Origin: Paraburkholderia oxyphila NBRC 105797
GTDB lineage: Bacteria; Pseudomonadota; Gammaproteobacteria; Burkholderiales; Burkholderiaceae
Length of the DNA: 64,000 nt
Direction: 5' to 3'
Assembly: GCF_000685075.1 (NCBI RefSeq)
Contig: NZ_BAYD01000003.1
Coordinates: forward strand, 124,001-188,000
Below, piece by piece: positions 36,702-46,587 of this stretch. Under the pieces are notes generated by a model, which did not search any database, had not been told where the DNA came from, and worked only from the letters and a program-made list of their open reading frames with translations. The translations under genes and the position numbers were made by a program. The stretch's first letter is position 1, and every line of letters begins with the position of its first letter.

Positions 36702-37955
36702 TCACGCGGTGAGCGTCACGCGCGCGAAGCGGCGCTTGCCGACCTGCACGATGAACTCGCCCGGCTCGACCTTCAGTCCCTTGTCGGACACGGTCGCACC
36801 GTCGATCTTCACGCCACCCTGCTCAATATTGCGCAGCGCCTCGCTCGTGGAAGGCACGAGCCCCGCCTGCTTGAGCAGCTGGCCGATGGCGAGCGGCGCG
36901 CCCGCGAGCGTGACCGACGGAATGTCGTCGGGCACGCCACCCTTCGCGCGGTGATTGAAGTCTTCGAGTGCGCGCTCGGCATCCGCCTGGGAATGGAAGC
37001 GCGCGACGATTTCCTGCGCGAGCATCACCTTGAAGTCGCGCGGGTTGCGGCCCGCTTCGATTTCGTGCCTGTAGCCTTCGATTTCCGCCATCGGACGGAA
37101 CGAGAGCAGTTCGAAGTAACGCCACATCAGCACGTCCGAGATGCTCATGAGCTTGCCGAACATGTCGTTGGGCTTCTCACTGATGCCGACGTAGTTGTTC
37201 TTCGACTTCGACATTTTCTCGACGCCGTCGAGGCCTTCGAGCAGCGGCATCGTGAGAATGCACTGCTGCTCCTGCCCGTACTGCTTTTGCAGTTCGCGGC
37301 CCACGAGCAGATTGAACTTCTGGTCCGTGCCGCCGAGCTCGAGGTCGGCGTTGAGCGCGACCGAGTCGTAGCCCTGCATCAGCGGGTAGAGGAATTCGTG
37401 GATCGAGATCGGCACGCCGCCCTGGAAGCGCTTGGTGAAGTCCTCGCGCTCGAGAATGCGCGCGACCGTGTAGCGCGACGCGAGCTTGATCATGCCGTCG
37501 GCGCCGAGCGGCATCGACCATTCGCTGTTGTAGCGGATCTCGGTCTTCTCGCGGTCGAGCACGAGCGCGGCCTGCTCGAAATACGTTTTCGCGTTCGACT
37601 CGATCTGCTCGCGCGTGAGCGGCGGGCGCGTGGCGTTGCGGCCCGACGGGTCGCCGATCAGCGAAGTGAAGTCGCCGATCAGGAAGATCACGTTGTGGCC
37701 GAGATCCTGGAGCTGGCGCATCTTGTTGAGCACGACCGTGTGGCCGATGTGGATGTCGGGCGCGGTCGGATCGAGCCCGAGCTTGATGCGCAGCGGCTTG
37801 CCAGTGGCGGCGCTCTTCGCAAGCTTCTGCTGGAATTCTTCTTCGATCAGCAGTTCGTCGACGCCGCGCTTCGTGACGGCAAGCGCGTGACGAACTTCGT
37901 CGGTGACCGGAAAGGCGTCTTTGGCGCCGCTGTTGGGAGTGGACTCGGTGCTCAT
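36702..37955 (-). CDS. tyrS: Tyrosyl-tRNA synthetase
   Basis: A class I aminoacyl-tRNA synthetase of 417 residues. The HIGH motif is in [14 protein letters not shown], the KMSKS loop in [11 protein letters not shown], and the C-terminal S4 RNA-binding domain covers the last 65 residues ([21 protein letters not shown]). The ATG at 37955 (MSTESTPNS) was preferred over an upstream in-frame start that adds 28 Arg-rich residues. It leads a tyrS-dtd-phosphatase operon. Confidence 0.96.
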   Translation of the reverse strand: MSTESTPNSGAKDAFPVTDEVRHALAVTKRGVDELLIEEEFQQKLAKSAATGKPLRIKLGLDPTAPDIHIGHTVVLNKMRQLQDLGHNVIFLIGDFTSLIGDPSGRNATRPPLTREQIESNAKTYFEQAALVLDREKTEIRYNSEWSMPLGADGMIKLASRYTVARILEREDFTKRFQGGVPISIHEFLYPLMQGYDSVALNADLELGGTDQKFNLLVGRELQKQYGQEQQCILTMPLLEGLDGVEKMSKSKNNYVGISEKPNDMFGKLMSISDVLMWRYFELLSFRPMAEIEGYRHEIEAGRNPRDFKVMLAQEIVARFHSQADAERALEDFNHRAKGGVPDDIPSVTLAGAPLAIGQLLKQAGLVPSTSEALRNIEQGGVKIDGATVSDKGLKVEPGEFIVQVGKRRFARVTLTA

Positions 37956-38123
37956 GCTTCGATCGGATTCGTTAGGTCTGGGTCTAGACCGGGATTTTAC
38001 GTGATTCGACTCGCGAGGCCGAAGTTTGCGGGTGAACACGGCTCGTCGGCCGCCTCATGCGGCGCGGGTCCGCATGAGGCGGCGCAAGCAAGAACGAGCG
38101 GGGTTACGACGAAGCCGCGCCGC

Positions 38124-38435
38124 TCACGGGCGAGCGACGGCGCGCTCGACGCGCGGCGCACCCTTCGAGCGCGCCTGCCAAAGGTCGTAGGCTGCCTGCT
38201 GCGCGAGCCAGAGATCGGCGCGGCCGCCGTGCTCCTCGCCAAGCCACGCCTCGAGCCGCAGCGCCATTTCCGGCGAAATGCCGGCGCGAGCGTTGAGCAC
38301 GCGCGAAAGCGCCACGCGCGTGACGCCGAGCTGCGCCGCAGCCTCGGTCACGCTCAGCCCGAGCGCCGGGAGGATGTCTTCGCGGAGCGTCTCGCCCGGG
38401 TGCGGCGGGTTATGCATGCGGATGATCTCGTTCAT
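38124..38435 (-). CDS. higA: HigA-type antitoxin, copy 2
   Basis: A 103-residue Xre-family antitoxin. The diagnostic [19 protein letters not shown] is followed by the helix-turn-helix ([24 protein letters not shown]). It should neutralise the adjacent HigB and repress the operon. The ATG at 38435 is 12 bases after the toxin stop; a TTG at 38441 is possible. The module sits between tyrS and anmK. Confidence 0.9.
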   Translation of the reverse strand: MNEIIRMHNPPHPGETLREDILPALGLSVTEAAAQLGVTRVALSRVLNARAGISPEMALRLEAWLGEEHGGRADLWLAQQAAYDLWQARSKGAPRVERAVARP

Positions 38436-38447
38436 CTTCAATCTGCC

Positions 38448-38726
38448 TCAGTGGTAATCGCGGTAGTCGACGAGCACCGCATGGCTGCCCTCGAACGCGA
38501 AGGTCAACCGCCAGCTGCCGTTCACGCATACCGCGTGATGGCCCTCGAGCGAACCTGCGAGCGCATGGCAGCGCCATCCCGGCACGTTCATGTCCCGCGC
38601 AGACTCGGCCTCGTCGAGCCGCGCAAGCTGGCGACGCAGCCGGGGTGCGTGATCGGGCCGGATGCCCGCTTGCGTCCCGTCGAAAAAGAACGCCTTGAGC
38701 CCTTTGTGTTTCCACGACTTGATCAT
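38448..38726 (-). CDS. higB: HigB-type toxin, copy 2
   Basis: A 92-residue RelE-superfamily mRNA interferase with MIKSWKHKGLKAFF at the start, NGSWRLTFAF in the core and AVLVDYRDY at the end. It aligns without gaps to the first HigB (7996-8274), with 51 of 92 residues identical by hand count, so the two are paralogues that have clearly diverged. The promoter and operator are at 38794-38832. Confidence 0.9.
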   Translation of the reverse strand: MIKSWKHKGLKAFFFDGTQAGIRPDHAPRLRRQLARLDEAESARDMNVPGWRCHALAGSLEGHHAVCVNGSWRLTFAFEGSHAVLVDYRDYH

Positions 38727-38793
38727 GGTGCCCCTGACATAGCGAAACGAACATGGATAGCTCGGTTCGTGGGCGCCGGACGATCTGTATAGC

Positions 38794-38832
38794 GTATAGC
38801 CTCACTATACAATCCACGATTGGCACAATCAA
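38794..38832 (-). promoter_or_regulatory. higBA copy 2 promoter with operator over the -10 box
   Basis: On the minus strand TTGATT (38832-38827), a 17-base spacer and TATAGT (38809-38804) form a good sigma-70 promoter. The -10 box lies inside the inverted repeat GTATAG, 5 bases, CTATAC (38794-38810), with a further GTATAG at 38787-38792. A HigA dimer bound there would block polymerase, as expected for autorepression. Confidence 0.7.
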
Positions 38833-39017
38833 CGTGCCTGAGCACGAAACTTGATCGAATCGAGGTTTCGCCCGTGCCCACACGAGCCAGACAGGCCCAT
38901 AGGGTCACATGCCAGGCGCGTTCGGCTCAATTCATCCGATCGGCTTACGCTGAAAGGCCATTGCCCCGATAATCACCGTCAGAATCCGTTCTTCGCACTC
39001 ACGAAAGGAGCACAAAC

Positions 39018-40172
39018 GTGGCGCCACGCGACGCACGCAAAGACAGCGCACATCCAGCCGACGGCGTGTATTTCGGCCTGATGTCGGGCACCAGCATGGA
39101 CGGCGTGGACGGCATCGCCGTGCGCTTCGAGCACGGCAAACGGCCCGTGGTGCTGGCCGAGGCCTTCGTGGGCTTCGCGCAGAGCCTGCGCGAAGCGCTC
39201 TTTTCGCTCCAGCAGCCCGGCGAAAACGAGATCGAGCGCGCGGCGCTCGCAGGCAACGCGCTCACGGCGCGCTATGCGGTCTGCTGCCACGAGCTGCTGC
39301 GCGCCGGCAACCTCTCCGCCAGCGAGGTGCGCGCCATCGGCGCCCACGGCCAGACCATCCGCCATCGGCCCGAAAAGGGCTTCACGGTGCAGATCCAGAA
39401 CCCCGCGCTGCTCGCGGAGCTTGCGCACATCGACGTGATCGCCGACTTCCGCAGCCGCGACGTCGCCTCGGGCGGCCAGGGCGCGCCGCTCGTTCCGGCG
39501 TTTCACGCGACGCTGTTCGGTTCGCACGAGGAAACCCGCGTCGTCTGCAATCTCGGCGGCATCAGCAACATCACGATCCTCGCGGCGACGGGCGCGGTGC
39601 GCGGCTTCGACTGCGGCCCGGCCAACGCGCTGCTCGACCTGTGGGCCGAGCGGCATCTGGGCAAGCCCTACGACGAGAACGGCCAGTTCGCGGCGAGCGG
39701 CAAGCTGCACCAGCCGCTCCTGAACGTGCTGCTCGACGAACCGTACTTCGAGCAACAGCCACCCAAGAGCACGGGCCGCGATCTCTTCAACGCCGCATGG
39801 CTCGATGCAAAGCTCAAGGGCTTCGAATCGCTCGCGCCCGCCGACGTGCAGGCCACGCTCGTCGCGCTCACCGCGGTGAGCGTCGCGCGCGAAATCGAGC
39901 GTCATGCGGGAGACTGCCGCGCGGTTTATGTGTGCGGCGGCGGCGCACGCAACCGTGCGTTGATGGGCGCGCTGCAAAAAGCGCTGGAGACGGGCGGCGT
40001 GGCGGGCGTGCCGGTCACGACCACCGAGACGCTGGGCGTGCCGCCGCAGCAGGTGGAGCCGCTGGCCTTCGCGTGGCTTGCGATGCGCTGCCTCGCGCGT
40101 GAGCCGGGCAATCTGCCGACCGTGACGGGCGCGGCGGGAGAGCGCGTGCTGGGCGCGATTTATCCGCGATAA
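39018..40172 (+). CDS. anmK: Anhydro-N-acetylmuramic acid kinase
   Basis: AnmK phosphorylates and opens 1,6-anhydro-MurNAc in cell-wall recycling. The ATP-binding start [20 protein letters not shown] is diagnostic; [22 protein letters not shown] and [14 protein letters not shown] complete the hexokinase/actin-fold sites. It has 384 residues. It starts with GTG at 39018, supported by AAAGGAG seven bases before it. Confidence 0.95.
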   Translation: MAPRDARKDSAHPADGVYFGLMSGTSMDGVDGIAVRFEHGKRPVVLAEAFVGFAQSLREALFSLQQPGENEIERAALAGNALTARYAVCCHELLRAGNLSASEVRAIGAHGQTIRHRPEKGFTVQIQNPALLAELAHIDVIADFRSRDVASGGQGAPLVPAFHATLFGSHEETRVVCNLGGISNITILAATGAVRGFDCGPANALLDLWAERHLGKPYDENGQFAASGKLHQPLLNVLLDEPYFEQQPPKSTGRDLFNAAWLDAKLKGFESLAPADVQATLVALTAVSVAREIERHAGDCRAVYVCGGGARNRALMGALQKALETGGVAGVPVTTTETLGVPPQQVEPLAFAWLAMRCLAREPGNLPTVTGAAGERVLGAIYPR

Positions 40173-40191
40173 AGACTCCGGGCATAGAAAC

Positions 40192-40220
40192 GAAAAACGG
40201 GGCGTGATGCCCCGTTTTTC
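40192..40220. terminator. Bidirectional terminator between anmK and erpA
   Basis: A perfect 12-bp stem (GAAAAACGGGGC with GCCCCGTTTTTC) and 5-base loop with T-runs both ways. Confidence 0.92.
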
Positions 40221-40238
40221 AATGCCTGGCGTGTCCGC

Positions 40239-40604
40239 TCAAACCGAGAACGACGAACCGCAACCACAGGTGGTCGTGGCATTCGGGTTCTTGATGACGA
40301 ACTGCGCGCCGTTCAGATCGTCCTTGTAGTCGATCTCAGCGCCGACGAGGTACTGATAGCTCATCGAGTCGATCAGCAATTGAACGCCGTTCTTGTTCAT
40401 CACGGTGTCGTCTTCGTTGACAGTCTCGTCGAACGTGAATCCGTACTGGAAGCCCGAGCAGCCGCCGCCTTGCACGAACACACGCAGCTTCAGCTCCGGA
40501 TTGCCTTCCTCGTCGATCAGTTGCTTGACCTTGTCAGCCGCTGCGTCAGTAAAGACGAAGGGACCGGGCATTTCAGTCACGGGGGTCTCGGTGACAGCGC
40601 TCAT
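40239..40604 (-). CDS. erpA: Iron-sulfur cluster insertion protein ErpA
   Basis: A 121-residue A-type carrier that delivers Fe-S clusters to apoproteins. The three cluster cysteines are in place: one in [13 protein letters not shown] and two in [12 protein letters not shown]. The first 15 residues form an extended Thr/Glu/Pro leader beyond the core fold. Position next to rpsI-rplM is the usual one in Betaproteobacteria and supports ErpA rather than IscA. Confidence 0.95.
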   Translation of the reverse strand: MSAVTETPVTEMPGPFVFTDAAADKVKQLIDEEGNPELKLRVFVQGGGCSGFQYGFTFDETVNEDDTVMNKNGVQLLIDSMSYQYLVGAEIDYKDDLNGAQFVIKNPNATTTCGCGSSFSV

Positions 40605-40744
40605 TCGAACTCTCCAAAAAAGCTTCTAGCCGCTATTGTAGGGCTCTTCCGCAGATCGTGCTTAAGCCCAGAAAATCAAGGGTTTCTCGCCACTTTCTTG
40701 CGGCTGGTGCTACACATCTCGCGCATCGTTGCTGAACAAACGAA

Positions 40745-40780
40745 AAAAGCCGCCCAGCGCAATACGCGCGGACGGCTTTT
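40745..40780 (-). terminator. Terminator of the rplM-rpsI operon
   Basis: An AAAAGCCG stem paired with CGGCTTTT, with six T following on the minus strand, 52 bases after the rpsI stop. Confidence 0.8.
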
Positions 40781-40832
40781 GCAGTTGCATCGCGCCCCGT
40801 TCCGCGAAGGAAGGGGCACGATCCAAAGCGGA

Positions 40833-41225
40833 TTAACGCTTCGAGAACTGCTTGCGGCGACGTGCCTTGTGGAAACCGACCTTCTTACGTTCCACTTCAC
40901 GTGCGTCACGGGTGACGAAGCCAGCTTGCGACAGTGCCGGCTTGAGCGTTGCGTCGTAGTCCATCAGCGCGCGCGTGATGCCGTGGCGAACTGCGCCGGC
41001 CTGGCCGGTTTCGCCGCCGCCGTTCACGTTCACCTTGATGTCGAACGTCGTGGCGTGGTTCGTGAGTTCCAGCGGCTGACGCACGATCATGAGCGACGTT
41101 TCGCGCGAGAAGTAGTCGGCGATGGGCTTGCCATTGACGATGATGTCGCCCTTGCCCGACTTGATGAAGACACGAGCAACGGCGCTCTTGCGGCGGCCCG
41201 TACCGTAATTCCAGTTACCGATCAT
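40833..41225 (-). CDS. rpsI: 30S ribosomal protein S9
   Basis: S9 of 130 residues, starting [20 protein letters not shown], with the conserved [15 protein letters not shown] segment and the basic tail ending [14 protein letters not shown] that reaches the P-site tRNA. It follows rplM by 11 bases; the two form the usual operon. Confidence 0.98.
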   Translation of the reverse strand: MIGNWNYGTGRRKSAVARVFIKSGKGDIIVNGKPIADYFSRETSLMIVRQPLELTNHATTFDIKVNVNGGGETGQAGAVRHGITRALMDYDATLKPALSQAGFVTRDAREVERKKVGFHKARRRKQFSKR

Positions 41226-41236
41226 GTGGGCTCCCC

Positions 41237-41665
41237 TTAGATCTCGAGCGCCTTCGGCTGTTGAGCCGAGTGCGGATGCGTTGCGTCTGCGTAGACCTTG
41301 AGCTTCTTGATCATCGCGTAGCCCAGCGGGCCCTTCGGCAGCATGCCCTTCACGGCCTTCTCGAGCGCGCGGCCCGGGAAGCGTTCTTGCATCTTGCCGA
41401 ACGTCGTTTCGTAGATACCGCCCGGGTAGCCCGAGTGACGGTAGTACTTCTTGTCGGTGGTCTTGTTGCCCGTGACCTTCAGCTTGCCGGCGTTGATGAT
41501 GATGATGAAATCACCAGTGTCGACGTGCGGGGTGAACTCAGGCTTGTGCTTGCCGCGAAGACGGCGTGCCACTTCGCTGGCGACACGGCCGAGAACCTTA
41601 TCCGTCGCGTCAATCACGTACCATTCGCGCTGCACTTCATGTGCCTTGGCGGAAAAAGTCTTCAT
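41237..41665 (-). CDS. rplM: 50S ribosomal protein L13
   Basis: L13 of 142 residues ([49 protein letters not shown]). It is the first gene of the rplM-rpsI operon. A strong promoter at 41785-41814 gives a leader of about 113 bases, long enough for autogenous control by L13, though I cannot identify the structure. Confidence 0.98.
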   Translation of the reverse strand: MKTFSAKAHEVQREWYVIDATDKVLGRVASEVARRLRGKHKPEFTPHVDTGDFIIIINAGKLKVTGNKTTDKKYYRHSGYPGGIYETTFGKMQERFPGRALEKAVKGMLPKGPLGYAMIKKLKVYADATHPHSAQQPKALEI

Positions 41666-41989
41666 GATCGATCCAAAAAATATGCTGTGCCCTGATTCGG
41701 TCCTGCTTGTATGGTGACGCTCGTTGGCGCCGGCGCAGGCTCTCCCTGTTCTTCTCCCGCGGGCATGGATGCGGGAAACCCACGATTATAAAGGAAAAAA
41801 TCGGGCGGAGCCAAGTTTTTGGTGCCGCGAGCGAGTGCCGGCCGCCATCGTGCGGCGATGCGTACGGCTTTTGCGCGCATCCTGAGCCGTTCTCCCATCT
41901 ATTTGACGCATATCACCCCTATTTGGACAGATGCGGCGCCCGATTTGGGTAGAGTTACGCGTCTACGATCCGAATTTCAGGGAATGATC
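41666..41989. other. Divergent intergenic region, rplM / response regulator
   Basis: About 324 bases. It holds the rplM leader and promoter on the minus strand. On the plus strand TTGACG at 41903-41908 could be a -35 box for the response regulator, but no good -10 follows. No other element is seen. Confidence 0.45.
41785..41814 (-). promoter_or_regulatory. rplM-rpsI promoter
   Basis: TTGGCT (41814-41809), an 18-base spacer and a perfect TATAAT (41790-41785) on the minus strand, in an A/T-rich patch. The predicted start is near 41778, about 113 bases before the rplM ATG. Confidence 0.75.
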
Positions 41990-42643
41990 ATGCGCAGGAT
42001 CGGTTTGGCCGACGATCACCCCATCATCATGGACGCGCTGGAAACGGCGCTGCTCGAGACGGGCGAATTCGAAATCGCCTTCAAGGTACGCACGGGCGAG
42101 CAGTTGCTGGACGCCTTGCGCACCAGTCCGTGCGAATACGTCGTGACCGACTACTCGATGACGCAAGGCGCACCGGGCGGCGACGGCCTTGCCCTGATCG
42201 AGCGCGTCTTGCGGCAGTTCGCACCGCTTCGGCTGGTGGTCTTCACGATGCTGTCGAACCCCGCGCTGTGCGGGCAGCTCGCGCAACTGGGCGTCCATGG
42301 GATCGTCAGCAAGAACGATGAGCGCCACGAAGTGCTGCGGGCACTGCGCGCCATCGAGGCGGGAGCGAGGCTCCCCTGGCGCTCGCCCAGCCTGCGCGGC
42401 TGGCTCTACGAGCCGCTCAAATCGCTCAAGCCCGCGTGCAACGACCTCGCCGCGCTCAGCCAGCGCGAGCTTGACGTGGTGCGCCTGTTCGCGCAGGGCC
42501 AGACGCTGGACGAAATCGCCGCCAATCTTCAGCGTGCGAAAAGCACGGTCGCCACACACAAGCAGAACGCCATGCACAAACTCGGCTTGGCGAATAACGC
42601 CGATCTGATCTGCTATGCCTACGACGTCGGGATCGTCCGATAG
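41990..42643 (+). CDS. RcsB-like response regulator (REC + LuxR-type helix-turn-helix)
   Basis: A 217-residue NarL/LuxR-family regulator. The receiver domain has the acidic pocket D8-D9 (LADDHPII), the phosphoacceptor D54 (VVTDYSM) and the K of GIVSKND. Its middle (GDGLALIERVLRQFAPLRLVV, MLSNPALCGQLAQLGVHGIV) resembles RcsB more than BvgA. The C-terminal helix-turn-helix (LSQRELDVVRLFAQGQTLDEIA, KSTVATHKQNAMHKLG) binds DNA. The ATG at 41990 has AGGGA six bases upstream; an ATG six bases earlier is possible. It overlaps the hybrid kinase gene and is its likely partner. Confidence 0.9.
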   Translation: MRRIGLADDHPIIMDALETALLETGEFEIAFKVRTGEQLLDALRTSPCEYVVTDYSMTQGAPGGDGLALIERVLRQFAPLRLVVFTMLSNPALCGQLAQLGVHGIVSKNDERHEVLRALRAIEAGARLPWRSPSLRGWLYEPLKSLKPACNDLAALSQRELDVVRLFAQGQTLDEIAANLQRAKSTVATHKQNAMHKLGLANNADLICYAYDVGIVR

Positions 42644-45600
42644 CGTGTGCGCCACACCGCCGTGGCGCGCCCTGCTTGCCCCGTTGCTCCGGCTGTGGAT
42701 CGTGCTGAGCCTGTGCGCCATGAGCTGGGCGGGCACGGCATGCGCGGCGCAGCCCGCTCAGGTTGCCGAGCTTTCCCTGGCGAGCCCGCTCACGCGCGCT
42801 CGCTTCCCTGTCGACTTGTCCAGAGAGGAGGTCGGCTGGCTGGATCGCCACGGCACGCTCGTCGCGGGCCTGTACGGCGGCGATTACGCGCCGTTCCAGT
42901 TTCGCTCGGACAACGACAGCGTCAAAGGCATCACGGTCGACTATCTGGTGCTGCTCGGCAACGCGCTGCAGCGGCCCGTGCGCGTGCGCTGGTTCGCCAA
43001 TCGCAGTGCCGCGCTCGCCGCACTGCGCTCGCATGAAATCGACGTGCTGGGCGAGATCGGTTCGGCGCCTTTCGTGCAGCCCGACGCGCCCTACGCCGTG
43101 CCCTGCCTGAGCATGCCGCTCGCCACCGTGCGCCGCGCGGGCCCCATGCTCGCGAGCAACGGCGCATGGGATGGCCGCGGCGTCGTCAAAGACAGCGAGC
43201 CGGAACCGCTCGCCGCCCTGCAAAAGCAACGGCTCGAGGCAAGCGGCAAGGCAACGCTCTTCGACGCGCTCGAAGCCGTGTCGCTCGGCCAGGCCGACTT
43301 CTATGTGGGCGACCTGATCAGCGCCAGCTATTACGTCGAACAGGGCATCTTCCTGAACCTGCGCGTCGTGCGTGTCGAAAGCGAGGAAACCACGCTCGCA
43401 CTCGCCATCGCCGCGGACCGGCCCCGTCTGCGCGCATCGTCGGCGCCGGCATCGACGCGGTGCCGGCATGGATGCGCCGTAGCATCCTGCGCCGCTGGAC
43501 GGCGGGCGCAGTGCCCGACATCGTTGGCCGGCCACAACTGAGCGCCGCCGAACAACGTTGGCTCGAGGCGCATCCCGTGGTGCGGGTCGGCGTCAACACC
43601 ACCGAAGCCCCCTATACGTTTATCGACTCCACGGGCGAATTCACCGGCATGTACGCCGACCTGCTCAAGCTGATCAGCCGGCGCACCGGGCTGCGCTTCG
43701 AGGTTTCCGCGCGCGCGTCGACGGCCGGGCTCGAGGACGATCTGCGCACCCAACGCACGCAACTCGTGACGACCTTGATGCCCACGCCCGAGCGGCGCGG
43801 CTTTCTGGATTTCAGCGAGGACATTGCCCCCATGATCTGGGCGCTCGTCGAGCGGCGCGGCACGACGCCCGCGGACACGACGCCGCTCGCGGTGTTCGAC
43901 GGACTCGATGGGCTCGACGCCCTGCGCGGCAAGCGCCTCGCGCTGACACGCGGCCACGGACTGGCCGGCACGCTGCGCGCGCTCCACCCCGACATCGCGC
44001 TCGTGTTCACGTCCACGCCCAACGAGGCGCTGGTCCAGGTGACGCAAGGCCACGCCGATGCGGCACTGCTCAGCATGGCGAACGCCAGCTACACGGTCGA
44101 GCGGTATTTTCCCAATCAGCTCCGGATTGCCGCGACCGCGTTCGGCGGCCCGGATCAGGCGCGCTTCGGCGTGGAGACCCATTCGCCGGAACTGCTCGGC
44201 ATCCTGAATAAGACGCTGGCCGGCATCACGCCCGCCGAGCGCGCCAGCATCGCCTCGAAATGGCTCGCCAACATCAACTATCCGAGCAGCACGTGGGAGA
44301 ACCTGCGTCGCCAGGTGTTCCACTGGCTGCCGTGGGCGCTGGGCGCGCTCGGGCTTGCGCTCGTGTGGAACAGCTTGCTGCGCTATCAGATCCGCCGCCG
44401 CAAGCAGCTCGAACGCGAGTTGCGCGCGGCGCGCGACGAGGCAGAGCGCGCGAACACGGCCAAGAGCGACTTTCTCGCCGTCATGAGCCACGAAATCCGC
44501 ACGCCGATGAGCGCCGTGATTGGCCTGCTGGAGCTTGCGCACCGGCGTGCGCGGGCGGGCGTGGCCGACGAGCAGGCGCTCGCGCTCGCCGAATCCTCGG
44601 CGCGCGGCTTGCTCGATCTGGTCGGCGACCTGCTCGACCTGCGCAAGGCAGAGGCCGGTGAACTGACGCTCTCACCGTGCGCCGTCCAACTGCGCGCGCT
44701 GCTGGCCGACACGGTGACGCTCTTTCGCCACGCGGCCGAGGTCAAGGGACTGCGCCTCTCGCACGGCGTGGCGGCCGAGGTGCCCGAATGGGCCGCGTTC
44801 GATCCGCTAAGACTGCGCCAGGTGATTTCCAATCTGCTCTCGAACGCACTGAAGTTCACCGCGTACGGCGAGATCGAGCTACAGGCAAGCCTCGTCGCAG
44901 CCGGGCCGGTGGCCGACGATGAGAGCCGGGAAGCCACGCCGCTTTTGCGCATCGTCGTGCGCGACACCGGTAGCGGCATTCCCGCCGACGACCTGCCGAT
45001 GCTCTTCGAGCCGTTCAGGCAGGCATCGTCGCCGGCCGCCCATATGGGCACGGGACTGGGGCTTGGCATCGTCAAACGGCTCGTTACGCTGATGGGCGGG
45101 CGCATCGAACTCGCGAGCAAACCGGGCGGCGGCACGTGCGTGAGCTTCGAAGTGCCTTGCCGCAGCGTGTCGGGCGGCGTGGAAGCGCAAACGCCACTGC
45201 TCTTCGCCGCAGTATCGCGCCGCATCCTCATCGTGGACGACCATCCCGTCAACCGGCGCATCCTCGCCGACCAGCTAGACTGGCTCGGCTACACGCCCAT
45301 CGAAGCGTCCGGCGCGCAAGAAGCGCTGCACCTGCAGCAGGCCGGCGTCGACCTCGTTCTCACCGACTGCAACATGCCCGTAGTTTCCGGCATCGAGCTG
45401 GCGCGCCGCATCCGGGCCGACGAAGCCGCGCGCTCAAGCACCCGCTACACCCGCTGCCCGATCGTCGGCTACACCGCGAATGCGCTGCCCGAGGCGCGCG
45501 CGGCCTGCCTCCAGGCGGGCATGGACGAGGTGCTCGTCAAACCGCTCGACGTGACGCAAATCGGCCGTGTCCTCGCGCGCTGGTTCGCGACCCGGACCGA

Positions 45601-45910
45601 CCGGCCAGCGCAGGCGGCCGGGTCCGGGGCGCCCGCATCGCCGCGAATCGAAACGGAACTGGCGAACAGCCTGCGAGACGACTGCGCGGCGCTGGAGCGC
45701 GCACTCGCCGCGCACGCATGGCTCGAAGTCGCCGATCTCGCACATCGCCTGCGCGGCGTGCTCGCCTGCACGCTCGCCGACGCCGATATCGATCAGGCCT
45801 GCCTGGTACTCGAAATGCTCGCGAAACGAGCAGGCCAAACCGCTCCGGAAAGACTTCGCGCGCAAGGCGCGCGCGTCACAGCGCTCTTGCGCGCGCATTC
45901 CGCTCGCTAG
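42615..45910 (+). pseudogene. BvgS-type hybrid sensor histidine kinase, split by an apparent one-base frameshift
   Basis: Two consecutive open frames make one BvgS/EvgS-like kinase. The first (42615-43541) holds a signal sequence and the first periplasmic solute-binding domain (residues about 75-270). The second frame, meaningful from about 43436 to 45910, holds the second binding domain (VVRVGVNTTEAPYTFIDSTG), a membrane helix (FHWLPWALGALGLALVW), HisKA with FLAVMSHEIRTPM, the ATPase (QVISNLLSNALKF, GTGLGLGIVKRL), a receiver with VLTDCNMP, and an HPt domain (LAHRLRG). Similarity passes from one frame to the other at about 43433-43436; adding one base would give LRA-IVGAGIDAVPAW and a protein of about 1,098 residues. 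No stop or insertion sequence is otherwise present. It may be a sequencing indel, a recent mutation or phase variation. Confidence 0.8.
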
Positions 45911-46059
45911 CCCAAGCCGCGCCGCCTGGGTCCGGCAAGCGCGGCAGCGCGCACGACAACTCTCGAATAAATTCGATGCTCGCCGGCGACGAGCTGCGGC
46001 ACAGTATCGACGAGCGGCACACAGCGCCGCTCACAACTCACGGAGTGAAGAAATTCATC

Positions 46060-46488
46060 ATGAAAAAAATCATCATCGCGTCTGCCCTCCCTTTCATCTT
46101 CATCAGCACTGCTACGTTTGCCGGTTCGCAGGATTGCGCAACCCGCATCAACGCGATCCAGACGCAGATCCAGAACGCCAAGCAATGGGGTAACGTCAAC
46201 CAGGTCGCCGGTCTCGAGCGCTCGCTGGCGAACGTGCAGGCGAACTGCAGGGACACGGATCAGATCGAGCGCGCCCAGCGCGATGTGCAACAGAAGCAGG
46301 AAGACGTTCGCAAAGCGCAGGCCGAAGTGGCAGAAGCCTCCGACAAACTGCGCGACGCACAAAGCCGCGGCGACGCAAAGAAAATCCAGAGCGCCCAGGA
46401 AAAGCTTGCCGACAAGCAGGACAAGCTGCGTGAAAAGATGGACAAGCTGCGCGTCGCCCAAGCGGATCTCGCCGCACTGAAGGGCTAA
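46060..46488 (+). CDS. DUF1090 family secreted protein (YqjC-like)
   Basis: A 142-residue secreted coiled-coil protein. The signal peptide is MKKIIIASALPFIFISTATFA; the mature part begins GSQDCATRINAIQTQIQNAK with two cysteines (DCATR, ANCRD) typical of DUF1090, followed by a long charged helix (VQQKQEDVRKAQAEVAEASDKL onward). The function of the family is unknown. The ATG at 46060 follows GGAG. It lies between the kinase and the usher genes with its own terminator, and could be a target of the upstream two-component system; that is inference only. Confidence 0.85.
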   Translation: MKKIIIASALPFIFISTATFAGSQDCATRINAIQTQIQNAKQWGNVNQVAGLERSLANVQANCRDTDQIERAQRDVQQKQEDVRKAQAEVAEASDKLRDAQSRGDAKKIQSAQEKLADKQDKLREKMDKLRVAQADLAALKG

Positions 46489-46537
46489 GAGATCCAACGG
46501 CGCTTCGCGCGTAGTCGAAGCGCCGCCCCTGATACAG

Positions 46538-46569
46538 GGACAGGTGGCTGGCGCCCCCTGTCCTTTTTT
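46538..46569 (+). terminator. Terminator after the DUF1090 gene
   Basis: A GGACAGG stem paired with CCTGTCC across a 12-base loop and followed by six T. Confidence 0.8.
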
Positions 46570-46587
46570 CATTGATCGAGCACGACG

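Noticed and set aside
43401..43460. Programmed -1 ribosomal frameshift in the hybrid kinase
   Set aside because: No X-XXY-YYZ slippery heptamer or obvious downstream pseudoknot lies at the join; a simple indel is the better explanation.
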